64,000 nt of DNA from Astrothelium macrocarpum (taxonomy: Eukaryota; Ascomycota; Dothideomycetes; Trypetheliales; Trypetheliaceae). The stretch covers positions 1-64,000 of the forward strand of contig JAGEMR010000094.1 in NCBI GenBank assembly GCA_021030915.1, written 5' to 3'. Positions 34,188 to 44,826 of this stretch are shown here, one piece after another (position 1 is the stretch's first letter; every line of letters begins with the position of its first letter). Under the pieces are notes generated by a model. The model was not told where the DNA came from, did not search any database, and was given only the letters and a program-made list of their open reading frames with translations. A program made the position numbers and the translations under genes.

Positions 34188-37100
34188 ATGGGAGATTATG
34201 GTCCCCCAGAATCCAGCCTGACATCGTATCCATTTCGACGTGCATCCCCATATTCTGGAGATATTCACCCCAAGATTGAAGCTTCTCATTGTTTACCACA
34301 GCGCTCGTCCCATGTACCACATCATTCGCCATTGGACTCTCAGCCTCATGGGATGCCAGGCAGGCTGAACACATATCACAACGCTGGTATGGGAGACCCA
34401 CACTATCCACTCCCATATACTCTTGGGGCGGTGGATACGCAAAACTTACCATCGTCCCTGGAACGTACCTCGTCAATCTCTCCTGGTGATCCCATGCGAC
34501 CTCCAAGCAACTACCCACTCAGCATCCAAACATCAAATCTTTCCGAACCTTCAGCTTCAGATCAATTCACTTCGGCTCAGCCACTCAGCATTACTAGCGC
34601 CGGTCACCAAGGCCATACCATTGGTAGGGGTAGCATTGACGAATCAGATACGCATAGTCCGACGAGCTCGAGGACACATTTGGGTACCGGCGTCATGGAC
34701 TTTGGTGCGGACCAAGATCGAATGGACAATGATGAGTATGGAATGATGTCACAACAGCAAGAAGATAGTTCCGCAAAACCTCGGGATGACAAGGGCGATC
34801 ACCCTCCAGCTTGGAGTGAACTCAAGACCAAGGCAGGGAAAGAACGAAAACGGCTACCTCTGGCATGCATTGCATGTCGTCGGAAAAAAATTCGCTGCTC
34901 TGGCGAGAAGCCGGCTTGCAAGCATTGCTTACGATCACGGATACCTTGTGTCTACAAAGTCACTACTCGCAAAGCTGCACCGCGCACTGATTACATGGCT
35001 ATGCTCGACAAGCGACTGAGACGAATGGAAGATAGAGTAATCAAGGTCATCCCGAAAGAAGAAGCTTCTCGAGTTTCGAGCCGAGCCGTTGTGAAACCCG
35101 CTATCCCAGGTACTCCCGCAAATAATTCTAATGGCAAGAAACGACAAGCAGAGGAAGCTTTCGGACCCGACTTGGATGAATGGGCCAACACCAAGGCACC
35201 TGACCGCCCATCCGACACTTCTGGCCATCCTTCCAAAGGCCAAGACGTGGATGAGCATCAATTGCTGACCGAAGGCGCAGAGCATTTGCCGTCAAAAGAG
35301 TTGCAGCAGCACCTCGCAGAAGTCTTTTTCGATTATGTATATGGTCAATCCTATCACCTACTTCACAAACCAAGCTATATGCGCAAACTGGCTGCTGGCA
35401 ATCTACCTCCAGTCCTTATTCTCGCGGTTTGTGCAATTGCTGCGCGCTTCTCGACACATCCGCAAGTTCGATCAGAACCTGCGTTCCTTCGCGGAGAGAA
35501 CTGGGCGAGTGTCGCAAGAGAAATTTCATTGAAACGTTACGATACCCCTAATATCACCATCTTAATTGTTTACTTAATTCTCGGACTTCATGAATTTGGC
35601 ACCTGTCAGGGCGGACGAAGCTGGATGTTCGGTGGCATGGCACAACGAATGGCCTACGCGTTGCAACTGCACCAGGATCTGGATTTTGACCCGTACTCTC
35701 GGGGCACCGAAAAACTTTCACCGCTCGATCGCGAAATCAGAAGACGAACGATGTGGGCATGTTTCATGATGGATCGTTTCAACTCTTCAGGAACGGAGCG
35801 ACCGATGGTAGTCAGTGAGCAATCACTACAATTACAGCTTCCTGTCAAGGAACAGTATTTCCAAATGGAGATTTTCGGGCCTACGGAGGATTTGCATGGA
35901 AATGTTCCACAGATGGTCGCGGACGAGAGTGGCCAATTCTCAGACGCTCGTGAGAACATGGGGGTGGCTGCCTATCAAGTCCGCATTGTAGCCTTGTGGG
36001 GCCGATTGGTCTCTTATTTCAATCTAGGCGGAAAGGAACATGACAGCTACTCTATGTGGTCACCGCAGTCCAAACTCGGAGAAATCCGAGAACAGGTCAA
36101 AGAATTTACAGACTCGTTACCGGAACACATGACGTATACTCCTGAGAATCTCCAAAATCACGTCTCCGACAGACTAGGGAATCAGTTTGTCTTCATGCAT
36201 CTCAGTTACAACCAGGTCGTACTCTTTATGAATAAATTTGCCTTATCGATCGCCGCAAGCGGGCGTATTCCCGAGGATACAACGGCTGAGATCATCTCTG
36301 AAGCCTCTGATGCTGCAATTAAAGCCGCGAATCAGATTTCCTCGCTGGTAAACGACGCTATGGAACACTGTGTACTTGCTCCTTTCTCTGGATACTGCGC
36401 CTTCTTTTCGTCCACAGTCCACCTCAAAGGCGTCTTCCACGACAAACCAGAGATTCGAGAAACAGCAAAGCAGAATCTAGCTCACAATGTAAAATTTCTC
36501 AGTCACATTAAAAAGCATTGGGGCATGTTCCACTTCTTGGCCGAGCATCTAAAGCAACTATATCGCCAGCATGCCGATGCAGCTTCCAAGAGGAGTATGC
36601 ACATTCAAGCTCAAGCTCAAAGTTCCGGAGAGTCGGGCGATGAAGCAGGAGGAACTTCAGACAAAGAGGTCTTCCAATATGGCGACTGGTTCAACAAATA
36701 CCCTCATGGCGTTTCACGAACCGATTATGAGGATCCTGCTGTAGAAGTCAAGCGAGAGCCTGGCACTGATGCCGTTCTTGGACAAAAGTCTGATCTGCAA
36801 AGTGTGGAACAATTCTTTGCAACTCTGAGTCCCGATAGCCGCGCTGCACATCAACGCAAAGCCGGAAAGAGAACAAGCAAGGCTAACCAGAAACAAAATC
36901 AAAAACCACAAGCTCCTACAAGCTCCTCTCCCCACAACGTCCAACCACCCGATCAGATGCAACAAGCCGCGCAACGCCTCGAAGCTCAGCGCGTCCTACA
37001 ACAAGCACAGCAACAACAGCAACAAGCACCCTACCTCAACATGCAACCCAACCCTCTCAACCAACAACACATCCCCCAACAAATGTTCGACCCAATGCAA

Positions 37101-37673
37101 CAAGCCACCCTCCCCCCACAAACCCAGCACCCCCACCCATCCCATCAACCCTTCGCCCCGCAATCCTTCCCCCCCGACGCCCTCGCACTCCTCCAACAAC
37201 AACAAGCCCACGCCCAGCAGCAGCAACAACAACAGCACCACCCCAACCAACCTCTCCCCACCACGCCCTTCACCCCACTCGACCGCACCTCCATCCTCGC
37301 CTCGTACGCCGGCGCGCCCCTCGACACCACCAACACACCCTCGTCCGCCTCCTCCGCCGCCTTCAACTGGGACCTCGACCTCGCCAGCGCGGCCACAGGC
37401 GGCTTGCCCCCGGGCGTCTACGGCAACCCCGGCGGGCTCGACTCCGCGTGGTACGTGCCGTTCAACATCGAGCCGCCCGATATCGGCGGCGATGATGGTG
37501 GCGGAGGGGCTGGGGGGATGTTTGGACCGGGAGGTGGGTTTGGGCAGTTTGGACTCGGGCAGCCCGGGCACGAGGTCGAGATGCAGGGGTTGGAGGGGGA
37601 GTTGGGTGGTTTGGATGCTGGTGGTGGTGGGGGAGGAGAGGGGCAGGGAGGGGGTGGGGAGGGGGGAGGATGA
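34188..37673 (+). CDS. Zn(2)-Cys(6) fungal transcription factor
   Basis: Single exon, 1,161 residues. The binuclear cluster is at about residues 226-253 with exact C-x2-C-x6-C-x6-C-x2-C-x6-C spacing (CIACRRKKIRC and CKHCLRSRIPC), followed by a basic linker and short coiled coil (MLDKRLRRMEDRVIKV). The fungal transcription-factor domain covers about residues 375-700, with FFDYVYGQSYHLLHKPSY, LGLHEFGTCQGGRSWMFGGM and REIRRRTMWACFMMDRFNSS. The C-terminal third is low complexity: polyGln runs, Pro-rich and a Gly-rich end. Such proteins bind CGG half-sites and control metabolic or secondary pathways; the target set cannot be told from sequence. The intronless 3.5-kb frame is intact. Confidence 0.88.
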   Translation: MGDYGPPESSLTSYPFRRASPYSGDIHPKIEASHCLPQRSSHVPHHSPLDSQPHGMPGRLNTYHNAGMGDPHYPLPYTLGAVDTQNLPSSLERTSSISPGDPMRPPSNYPLSIQTSNLSEPSASDQFTSAQPLSITSAGHQGHTIGRGSIDESDTHSPTSSRTHLGTGVMDFGADQDRMDNDEYGMMSQQQEDSSAKPRDDKGDHPPAWSELKTKAGKERKRLPLACIACRRKKIRCSGEKPACKHCLRSRIPCVYKVTTRKAAPRTDYMAMLDKRLRRMEDRVIKVIPKEEASRVSSRAVVKPAIPGTPANNSNGKKRQAEEAFGPDLDEWANTKAPDRPSDTSGHPSKGQDVDEHQLLTEGAEHLPSKELQQHLAEVFFDYVYGQSYHLLHKPSYMRKLAAGNLPPVLILAVCAIAARFSTHPQVRSEPAFLRGENWASVAREISLKRYDTPNITILIVYLILGLHEFGTCQGGRSWMFGGMAQRMAYALQLHQDLDFDPYSRGTEKLSPLDREIRRRTMWACFMMDRFNSSGTERPMVVSEQSLQLQLPVKEQYFQMEIFGPTEDLHGNVPQMVADESGQFSDARENMGVAAYQVRIVALWGRLVSYFNLGGKEHDSYSMWSPQSKLGEIREQVKEFTDSLPEHMTYTPENLQNHVSDRLGNQFVFMHLSYNQVVLFMNKFALSIAASGRIPEDTTAEIISEASDAAIKAANQISSLVNDAMEHCVLAPFSGYCAFFSSTVHLKGVFHDKPEIRETAKQNLAHNVKFLSHIKKHWGMFHFLAEHLKQLYRQHADAASKRSMHIQAQAQSSGESGDEAGGTSDKEVFQYGDWFNKYPHGVSRTDYEDPAVEVKREPGTDAVLGQKSDLQSVEQFFATLSPDSRAAHQRKAGKRTSKANQKQNQKPQAPTSSSPHNVQPPDQMQQAAQRLEAQRVLQQAQQQQQQAPYLNMQPNPLNQQHIPQQMFDPMQQATLPPQTQHPHPSHQPFAPQSFPPDALALLQQQQAHAQQQQQQQHHPNQPLPTTPFTPLDRTSILASYAGAPLDTTNTPSSASSAAFNWDLDLASAATGGLPPGVYGNPGGLDSAWYVPFNIEPPDIGGDDGGGGAGGMFGPGGGFGQFGLGQPGHEVEMQGLEGELGGLDAGGGGGGEGQGGGGEGGG
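37630..37671 (+). other. G-run cluster at the 3' end of the Zn2Cys6 gene
   Basis: More than five runs of three or more G encode the Gly-rich C-terminus and end just before the stop. The pattern fits a G-quadruplex motif. Confidence 0.45.
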
Positions 37674-38218
37674 GGTTATGGGAGGGTGATGATTGTGATG
37701 GTGTATATTGCGGTGGCATTTTGCTTGTGAGATGGCTGCATGGTAGCGGAATGATGGGCGGAATTTGTGAAATTATGCGGGGAAACTTGTCATGGCTCGG
37801 CTTGCTGATTGCATTGGTGTGGCTATGCCCTGTAACTGGGCATCTGTCTTACGTTCTGGGAATGGAGAAAGGTCATATTCGACGGATCATACTTTACGTA
37901 CATCTTCTATGTCTTGTAATTTCGGTGTGGGAATCTCTTTTAAGCCGGGCGGTTATGATGTCAAAAGCGTGCTTCTCGGGCTTTGTTTTAGTACCTAGCT
38001 TTGAGGCGATTTACTAAGACCAGTTCTTCATGAGGAACTTTTATTCAATAACCTTGACCACAATTTCCACGTTTGAATTAGATTTTTGACGGCTTTCATT
38101 GCCCCCGCATTACGCCATGACCACTAAATTTATGGAAGAGCATTTTTTTATGCAATCCTGGATATTAACACCACAAGTAAGACGTTCATATCCAAGGCAC
38201 ATGCCCGTCGACACGTTC
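37674..38218. other. convergent intergenic region
   Basis: 3' flanks of the Zn2Cys6 gene and the MFS transporter gene. Nothing else recognised. Confidence 0.6.
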
Positions 38219-40048
38219 TTAGCCCTTTTCACCGCCGACATTGGTCCCTGCCGCTCGCTTGGCCTCTTGCCGTTCCTTTCTTTCCTTGGTAGCGCGGCGC
38301 CATTTTGGACCGTTTTGCATAATGTACCAGAGAATTGGACTGAAGACAATGGTAAGAAGGCCCAAAAAAGTTGTTGTCCACCCTATACCAACTTTGTTGA
38401 TCAATGGTATCACGCCACTCACCGCGCCAGCACCGAGCCAGCAACGGACAAGGTTGTTGGCTGCTGATGCAGTACCAGCTTTTCCGGGATAGATGTCTAC
38501 AAGCAGAACGGAAACGGTATTGAGTGATGCACTCGTACAGAAGCCTATAACGAAGTTAAATATCAAAGGGCCAGCAAGATTAACCTTGTACTGAAGCATC
38601 CATCCATAATCAATTGTACATGCTGAGCTGAGGGCCAAAAGTGGAACAGCTATTTCCAATCGTACTCTCTCAATAGGGAAATTGCTGAGATCCACCCGAC
38701 GATTGAATTCAAGTGGTAGACCCAAACGTTTTGCATGGTATTTATATCTCGCGTCAATGATCTTGCCGCGTACAAGCCCTGCAAGCATAGTACCACAGCC
38801 TAGAGGGAGATAACATAGGGAAATCTGGATTTGATTGAAGCCATAGATCGTTCCAAATTGTGAGGGGATCAAAGCTGCAGTGGAATAAAAACCGCAAGAC
38901 ACGATACCGAGGTATCCTAGAGCAAAACCAGCCTCTTTCGTGAATACAATTTTCACTGTCTGTAAGGGATTAGGGAACCTGAGTTTTCTTCTTCTTGCAA
39001 GTTCATCTCGTTTGTCGTATGGAATGGGTTGTCCTGCTGCAACAAGTCTCTTCTCTATCTTTGAGTTGATATAACAACGACTCCATTTAGGCGGTGGGAC
39101 GGATCCATCATCAACGACCTTCCTACAAGTCTCGGGAAACAATATGGCTACGGGAACAAACACGACGGCAGCACAGATGAGCAAGAACCAGAACACCGAA
39201 TGCCAGCCGAGGTATTGCCCAAGAAGACCACCAATGATCGGACCAAGGGATATTCCAGCCTGCGGAGTAACTGACATGTACGAAACGTAGGCACCACGAT
39301 TCTGCGACGTGACCATGTCAGATACCACCGCATTCGCAAGTGCCACAGTACCACTGCCACCGGCACTTTGGATGCAGCGCAAGACCATTAGTGCGGCATA
39401 GTTGTTCTGAACGCCCAGACCGATGTTGGCAGCAACGTAGACGACAAGGCATATCAGATAAGTCGGCCTTCGTCCTGAGCTATCAGAAAAGCCGCCAACA
39501 AACGCAGGTGCAAGACCTTGCATAATCTAGCGGAAAGTCAGCATGTAGAGTAGAACCTCTATACAAATGCGCTTACTTACCATGTAAGTTGTTATGGTCA
39601 AGTTGACGAGTGAATATGACACATGAAGGTCCGTGGCAATAGCATCGAGGGATGGAAGGTAGATGGAACTGGAGATCGGAGAGAAAAATGCGCAGAGACC
39701 CGCACAGAAAACGATGATCCGTTTTTCATTGTGAGTGAAGACTGAATAGGGTTTGTCGTCTACCTGGTGCTCAGGGCTGGCATTTGTGGCCGCATTTCGA
39801 TTCTTCTCGTCTGCCTGCTTGTTGTGACTGTCGGGCTGCTGAATAACTCTTGCGATGGTCTCGTTCTGCTCATTTTTGGCTTGGACAATTGTGTCTAGTT
39901 CATGTCCAGGCGTTGCGGAAATAGTCGGCTCTGTGACAGTCTCCCGACTGGGATTTTCCTGAGGTGATTCATTCGGCGTCAATTGCAGGTCTTTATCATT
40001 GGTTTTGTTTTTGGCAGTCATCTCATCAGCCGATTGTCGTCCACTCAT
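38219..40048 (-). CDS. MFS transporter, DHA1 drug:H+ antiporter type
   Basis: Two exons, 40048-39581 and 39526-38219, give 591 residues; the intron is 54 bp. The start MSGRQSADEMTAKN was chosen over an upstream non-ATG extension. A hydrophilic N-terminus of about 115 residues precedes twelve helices. Helices 1-2 read FCAGLCAFFSPISSSIYLPS and VNLTITTYMIMQGLAPAFVG; the loop after them is motif A (GGFSDSSGRRPTYLI). Motif C is in helix 5 (QAGISLGPIIGG), the hallmark of antiporters. The sequence is closest in feel to the Qdr/Dtr group that exports drugs, polyamines or organic acids across the plasma membrane. The substrate is not predictable. It diverges from the isochorismatase gene, but a shared role is not shown. 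Confidence 0.88.
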
Positions 40049-40545
40049 TCTTGCTCGCGTTGGAAAAAAGAGGAGCAACCAGCAGCCTTAGAAGATTTTC
40101 TTCATAACATGATAAACGAATTTTGAATTCAGCTCTCACACAGCGACTGCACAAGCACCCAAAGGTGCCCATACCGTGACCAGTTCACATTGCCGGCGGC
40201 CGGGCCGATGACAGGAGTGAAAGACATTCTTTAAGAAATACGATTCCCGAAATCAATGTTGACTATTGCCCTTGCGTAGCGGAACCGGCATAACAATTGG
40301 ATGAAACTGTGAGAGATGGCCGAGTTCGGCCCGTACGGGAGACAACCGGCCCGCAATTGCGTTCATACCGGCTATATCCAATTATGCAGCAATGCCTCAG
40401 AGAGGTTTTGCCAGCCTTGGGACGGAAGCAATCTCGTATTTATGTAATATAAGAGCAATCCAAGAATGGATTGAAGTGGGTTGGCTCTTCACGTTTGTTC
40501 CAGAACTCCTGCACTTTTGTTCCAGAACCAGCCATATCTTCAATC
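40049..40545. promoter_or_regulatory. divergent promoter between MFS and isochorismatase genes
   Basis: 497 bp. TATTTATGTAATATAAGAG at about 40438-40456 could serve as a TATA-like element about 100 bp before the plus-strand ATG. Confidence 0.4.
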
Positions 40546-41181
40546 ATGGCAACACTTGCAGCTGCTTTTAATACAGCAGATCTATCCACACCTGGCTACT
40601 ATGGATCCACTCAGACGGCTCTACTCCTGCTGGATTTCCACGCCTTATTGACTACCAAAGACACTGCTCCTGCAGCTCTCAAAGCCGCGGCCAAGATGAG
40701 AAATTGGGCCAAGTCACAGGGAATCCAAGTAATCCATTGTCTAGTTGACGCCAATGCACCATTGTTGCCAACCTGCAAGGACAGCGATCGGATTGCTGGT
40801 CTCCTGGCCACTCTTAAATCAGGCGAAGGCGAGGAACCTGCAGAGCTACTTGAAGACAGCGGCGACGATGTCACATTTACTCGAAGGCCGGGTTACGTAT
40901 CTGCGCTCAAGTCGCCAGGCTTGGAAGACTTCTTACAAGGGAAGGGCATCAAATCGCTGGTCCTAGCTGGGCTGAGTACGTCTGGGTGTGTGGCGAGAAC
41001 CACATTTGCGGCCACTGACGCAGAGTACGTGGTAACAGTCATTTCTGATGCCTGTGCCGATCCAGCAGAGGGTGTACATGATATGATGGTGGACAAGATA
41101 CTCAATAGAAGGGCGTACGCGATGACTGCCGCTGAGTTCCAAGAAGGGTTTTCAAAGGCTGCAAGTGGAAAGAGTGGTTGA
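40546..41181 (+). CDS. isochorismatase-like cysteine hydrolase
   Basis: Single exon, 211 residues from the ATG at 40546; the frame extends upstream only to a TTG. The Rossmann-like fold starts with QTALLLLDFH (first catalytic Asp), continues with KMRNWAKSQGIQVIHCLVDA, and has the nucleophile cysteine in LAGLSTSGCVARTT, followed by YVVTVISDACADPAEGVHDM. The family hydrolyses amide or enol-ether bonds using an Asp-Lys-Cys triad. Here the lysine region reads FTRRPGYVSAL, with arginines where lysine is expected. It could still be an active cytosolic amidase or a variant; substrate unknown. Confidence 0.82.
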   Translation: MATLAAAFNTADLSTPGYYGSTQTALLLLDFHALLTTKDTAPAALKAAAKMRNWAKSQGIQVIHCLVDANAPLLPTCKDSDRIAGLLATLKSGEGEEPAELLEDSGDDVTFTRRPGYVSALKSPGLEDFLQGKGIKSLVLAGLSTSGCVARTTFAATDAEYVVTVISDACADPAEGVHDMMVDKILNRRAYAMTAAEFQEGFSKAASGKSG

Positions 41182-41847
41182 TAAGCTAGATATCGAAGGA
41201 AAATGAAGATATCTTGGTCGCATAAACCAACGCATCATGTGGTATCTGATGAGATCCAAATGATTGCGAGATACCATGGCGGATGAGAGGTGTAAATCTA
41301 GAATGAAAACGTCTAAGGCGGGTTGGAGAATTTCGGCAGGGGAGGAAAAGCACTTTAAATTAAGGGTAAATAAGTTCCGGACAAGGTACTTTTTCAACCG
41401 CAGCAGACCTGCTTCGTGCAAAGTATTGACACTGGTGGTGACGATAGTTTGCCAACTTAAATCAAATGTCCAAATTGATCAGACTCGAGAAGTTTAGGTC
41501 AGGCCGGAGCAAGCCGCTGTCATGTGAATTCTACTAGTCGGTCCATTTCCAACTTGCGCAAGCAATAAGTGGAAGCATTTTTTATTTTTTGTACGTAAGA
41601 AATTTTATTCACCGAGATCTTCGCGCCTACCAGCATCCACGGATTCCAGGTGCTTCTTGCGTCAACTAATTGCAAGCTCAGAGTAACTAACGCAGTGAGA
41701 AAAATCTCTCGCCATCCACTATCTAGCATCTTTGATGCTGCCATCATGAGTCCCGAATTAAGAATTCAAATGCAATGGCAATTCAGAAAGGGCCGAGATG
41801 ACTTTGTGCCTGAACCCACTAACCCGAGTTCCATTCTTCATTGACCC
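41182..41847. other. convergent intergenic region
   Basis: 3' flanks only; short frames on both strands lack coding features. Confidence 0.6.
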
Positions 41848-43008
41848 CTATGAAGACGCGCTAGAGTCAAATGCCGTATTCGACATCAAAAGGGCCAACA
41901 CATCCTCCGACCACCTCTGAGCATACGGTTGCTCCGCAAAGACCGTGTGTGCTCCGCAAACCTCCTCCACCGGCAGACCCAATTGTCTCCCCAGCACTCT
42001 CGTAGCCTTGTGCGGACGACACAACGCCGTATGTTCCCCGACACACAGCCTCAGCTTCTCCCTATAGAGATATAGCATCCCCACATCCATCACAAAGTCC
42101 CGCGCTGTCTCGCCCTCCGTCTGACAGGCATACCCCACATTTTCGCGGACCATGGGCGCCGGATCCATATGCATCAGGCGTATGCGCAGCCGATCCCCCC
42201 CGGCAGGAGCCAGGAAGGCGTCGATCCAGCGCTCGTGCGCTATCGCCTGTCCTTCCAGTTTCCACGCATCCAGCATATGGTTGATGGCCGCGACCCATGC
42301 CGCTCGCTCGGCCCCGCGGAGCGTGGTCACGAGCCAGGCTTCGTGGATGACGGCCGTCTGAATCAGGTGCGGGAAACGGATGATGAGTTCGAGGGCGATG
42401 ACGGCGCCGAAGCCCGTGGAGAAGACGTAGCATTCATTGCCCGGGGAGAGGCGCGCGATTATTACGGCAGCATCCTCCGCGTTGGCCTGGACGCAGTGGC
42501 CGGCGTTTAGAAACATGCGATGGGCAGGGTTGGCGCGTTGTTCGTTTGAGTGGAAGCCGCGGCGGTCGTAGAGGCAGACGGTGTAATGTTGCGCGAAGAA
42601 TGGGACGGTGTGGCGGAAGTGGTTGGAGGAGCCGATGGAGCCATTGATCAAGAGGAGAAGAGGGCCTTTGCCGACAAGCTTGTAGTTGAGAAGACAACCA
42701 TCTCGCATGCTTAACCAGCCGCATCTGGGGTTTAGATCGACTTCTTCAGGAGCAATGCCATTCTCTGGGCTCCCCTTTTGGCTTACGCTATCCTCTGGGC
42801 GAATGCTTTCATCTGGGCTAACGCTTTTCTCTGAGCTAACGCTTTGCTCTAGGCTAACGCCTCCCTCTGGGTTGGCGCTCTTCTCTGGGCTGACGCTTTC
42901 CTCTGGGTTAACGTTTTCCTCTGAGCTAACGCCTTTCTCTGGGCTAGCGCTTTTCTCTAGGCTAACGCCTCCCTCTGGGCTAACGTCTTGCATTGGGCTA
43001 TCCTCCAT
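41848..43008 (-). CDS. alpha/beta-hydrolase-fold protein with hexapeptide repeats
   Basis: Single exon, 386 residues. Residues 8-79 are twelve tandem hexapeptides of the type x-V-S-P-E-K. From about residue 95 comes an alpha/beta-hydrolase fold: LNYKLVGKGPLLLLINGSIG (oxyanion region), HYTVCLYDRRGFHSN, CYVFSTGFGAVIALELIIRF (nucleophile elbow) and VCGAHTVFAEQPY (histidine). At the elbow the usual G-x-S-x-G is S-T-G-F-G, putting glycine where the catalytic serine should be. The histidine and fold remain. It is therefore either a non-catalytic relative or an enzyme with another chemistry. The acidic repeat is probably disordered. No partner is evident from the neighbours. Confidence 0.78.
   Translation of the reverse strand: MEDSPMQDVSPEGGVSLEKSASPEKGVSSEENVNPEESVSPEKSANPEGGVSLEQSVSSEKSVSPDESIRPEDSVSQKGSPENGIAPEEVDLNPRCGWLSMRDGCLLNYKLVGKGPLLLLINGSIGSSNHFRHTVPFFAQHYTVCLYDRRGFHSNEQRANPAHRMFLNAGHCVQANAEDAAVIIARLSPGNECYVFSTGFGAVIALELIIRFPHLIQTAVIHEAWLVTTLRGAERAAWVAAINHMLDAWKLEGQAIAHERWIDAFLAPAGGDRLRIRLMHMDPAPMVRENVGYACQTEGETARDFVMDVGMLYLYREKLRLCVGEHTALCRPHKATRVLGRQLGLPVEEVCGAHTVFAEQPYAQRWSEDVLALLMSNTAFDSSASS
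42772..42987 (-). repeat. 18-bp coding minisatellite, twelve units
   Basis: Twelve 18-bp units encode hexapeptides such as GVSLEK, SVSPEK, GVSSEE and SVSSEK. GVSLE recurs every sixth unit, pointing to a higher-order duplication. The frame is maintained throughout. Confidence 0.85.
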
Positions 43009-43565
43009 TGTTTGATGGTTGGGATGTTTCTGCCGGAAAATTCAGGAGGAATGATGAACTGCAACGGCAACTGTCAACTTTAGACATGTGATGGTTTTGA
43101 TAAGCGACTGACAAAAGCAAGAGGATAAATGATTTTGAGCAACATGCGGCATGTGAGGGAGAAGTGTGAATACTTAGGTAGAGAAGGAGTCTTCTTCCAC
43201 CGGCATCTTGAACAAATAGGCAGCGACGACGCAATTGAGTGCCGCAATTGTGCTCGCTCATGAGACGGAACTTCTCCAGCGTATCCCATACAAGGGTGAT
43301 CTTGTCTACTGTATTCTGGATCTCGTCACGAAACCTGGCAAAGTTACACGCCAAATATAGCACCTTTCACTGATCTTGGTTTTGCCTTGTCTCATTCTCT
43401 TTGTAGGATAGCGCCAAAATAAGCTTCCAAGCTCCACTGATATTTCCTATCAAGCTAGATTTCGTCTGCTAATTAGTCTTTCCAGCAAGGTATATAGATT
43501 TGACGGCTCAACCGCGTAGCAGATCGAGACCCCAGCGTCATGACCCATATTTGACCTTCGTCACT
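43009..43565. other. intergenic, nothing recognised
   Basis: Upstream region of the hydrolase-fold gene and 3' flank of the rhodopsin-like gene. Confidence 0.55.
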
Positions 43566-44826
43566 TCATACAGGCGAGTCACTACTATTCAGCCGCTCCA
43601 GACCGTTTGTGTCTCCTCTGCTACGCCCTGATCCCAGTGGTTGCATACTGACTTTGATCACTCCCGACGTCTTCTGGCTTTCCCTCCCGGGATAGTATGC
43701 GTCCATGCGTAATTTTGCAGCAGCAACGGAGTCTATAGAGGCTTGATGTGTAGACCGACCGCGACTGCTGATGTTCGAGCGGACATTTTTCCACAGCGGT
43801 CCCAAAGTTGGAAGCGAAGCAGCAATGACACCGATGCTTACTTCCAGATTGGTCCACACGAAGGGAGGAGTGAGCTTCCCGAGGGTATCACTGGTGGCAC
43901 CAAAGTCGACTAAATAGAAAGCATTAGCACTATGATGCGAAGTGCAGCTGTACGAGTAAATATCCGCAGCAGATGGGGGTGACAGACCGCTCGAAGAAAT
44001 TACCACAAGGCCAAGCCTTATAATACCAGCAGCAGTCGAGAGAGCCCCAAGAGCAAAGATAGCCGTTACAGCGTACTTCTTCTTCGTTGCCATTTGTAAC
44101 CGCCACACTTCCCTGACCGGAAGCACAAGCACAAGGAAATCAGTAATGACATCCGTAATCGCAAAAGATAAAAGAAGTTTTGAAGTGTTGACACAAGTAG
44201 CATCTTGAGCCTCCTTGGTTCCTGCCCATAGGACACTGGGATTGACGCCGCATTCGAAGAGAGTTATGAAGAAGTAGGTGAAAGCCCACAACCCCACAAT
44301 CGAGATGATGATGCTGTTGACGCGTCTGAAGGTATCGACTTGGAAGATACGACGATAAAAGAAGAGAATGCTCAACTTCACAAGTCCGTAAGCGATTTTC
44401 TCAATCACGTCCTGCGGGTACACGACCTAAGGAATTGTACATTAGGATCGAGGCTCATTTGAATGTTAGTCTGTACATCATGAACTCACATGTAGAAGCG
44501 TACGAAGTCGCGGTGTTGCAATCGGTTTGCCTTCAGGTGAGATCTGGGTGTGCCTGCCCAGACCTCCAACTGTCGTGCCTGCCAAAGAAGTGAGCAATCC
44601 AGAACAGTCTCGTTTAACGATTGCGTGACCACTTACCAATGATTCCATTGATATTAAGCGCAACAGTGAGGATAGCTCCCACTAGAATCAGCCAATCATC
44701 AATCCAGAGCTCAGAGGGTTTCTGAACCCGTAGTCGTACATAAAAGCGCAGACCGAGAACGACGAGACCAATGAGAGGAAAAATAACAAAGAGTGCAATG
44801 ATACTGGAAGGCCCGTAAAGAGTCAT
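43566..44826 (-). CDS. fungal rhodopsin-like seven-helix membrane protein
   Basis: Exons 44826-44637, 44578-44490 and 44426-43566 give 379 residues; the introns are 58 and 63 bp. The third exon may hide a further in-frame intron at 43910-43987 (78 bp, with GTGCTAATGC and TTTAG at its 3' end); splicing it would give 353 residues. Family marks are the first helices with a conserved tract RVQKPSELWIDDWLIL, VEKxAYGLVKLSILFFYRRIF as IEKIAYGLVKLSILFFYRRI, Cys in FECGVNP and CVNTSKLLLSFAITDVITDFLVLVLP, and FVWTNLEVSIGVIAASLPTL. The group is called the fungal rhodopsin-like domain; roles are largely unknown, though members sit in secondary-metabolite clusters. The tail is Ser-rich and cytosolic. Confidence 0.83.

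Noticed and set aside
36996..37571. 191-codon minus-strand frame
   Set aside because: Mirror of the Gln/Gly-rich C-terminus of the Zn2Cys6 gene.
42169..42510. plus-strand frame within the hydrolase-fold gene
   Set aside because: Antisense shadow of a GC-rich coding stretch.
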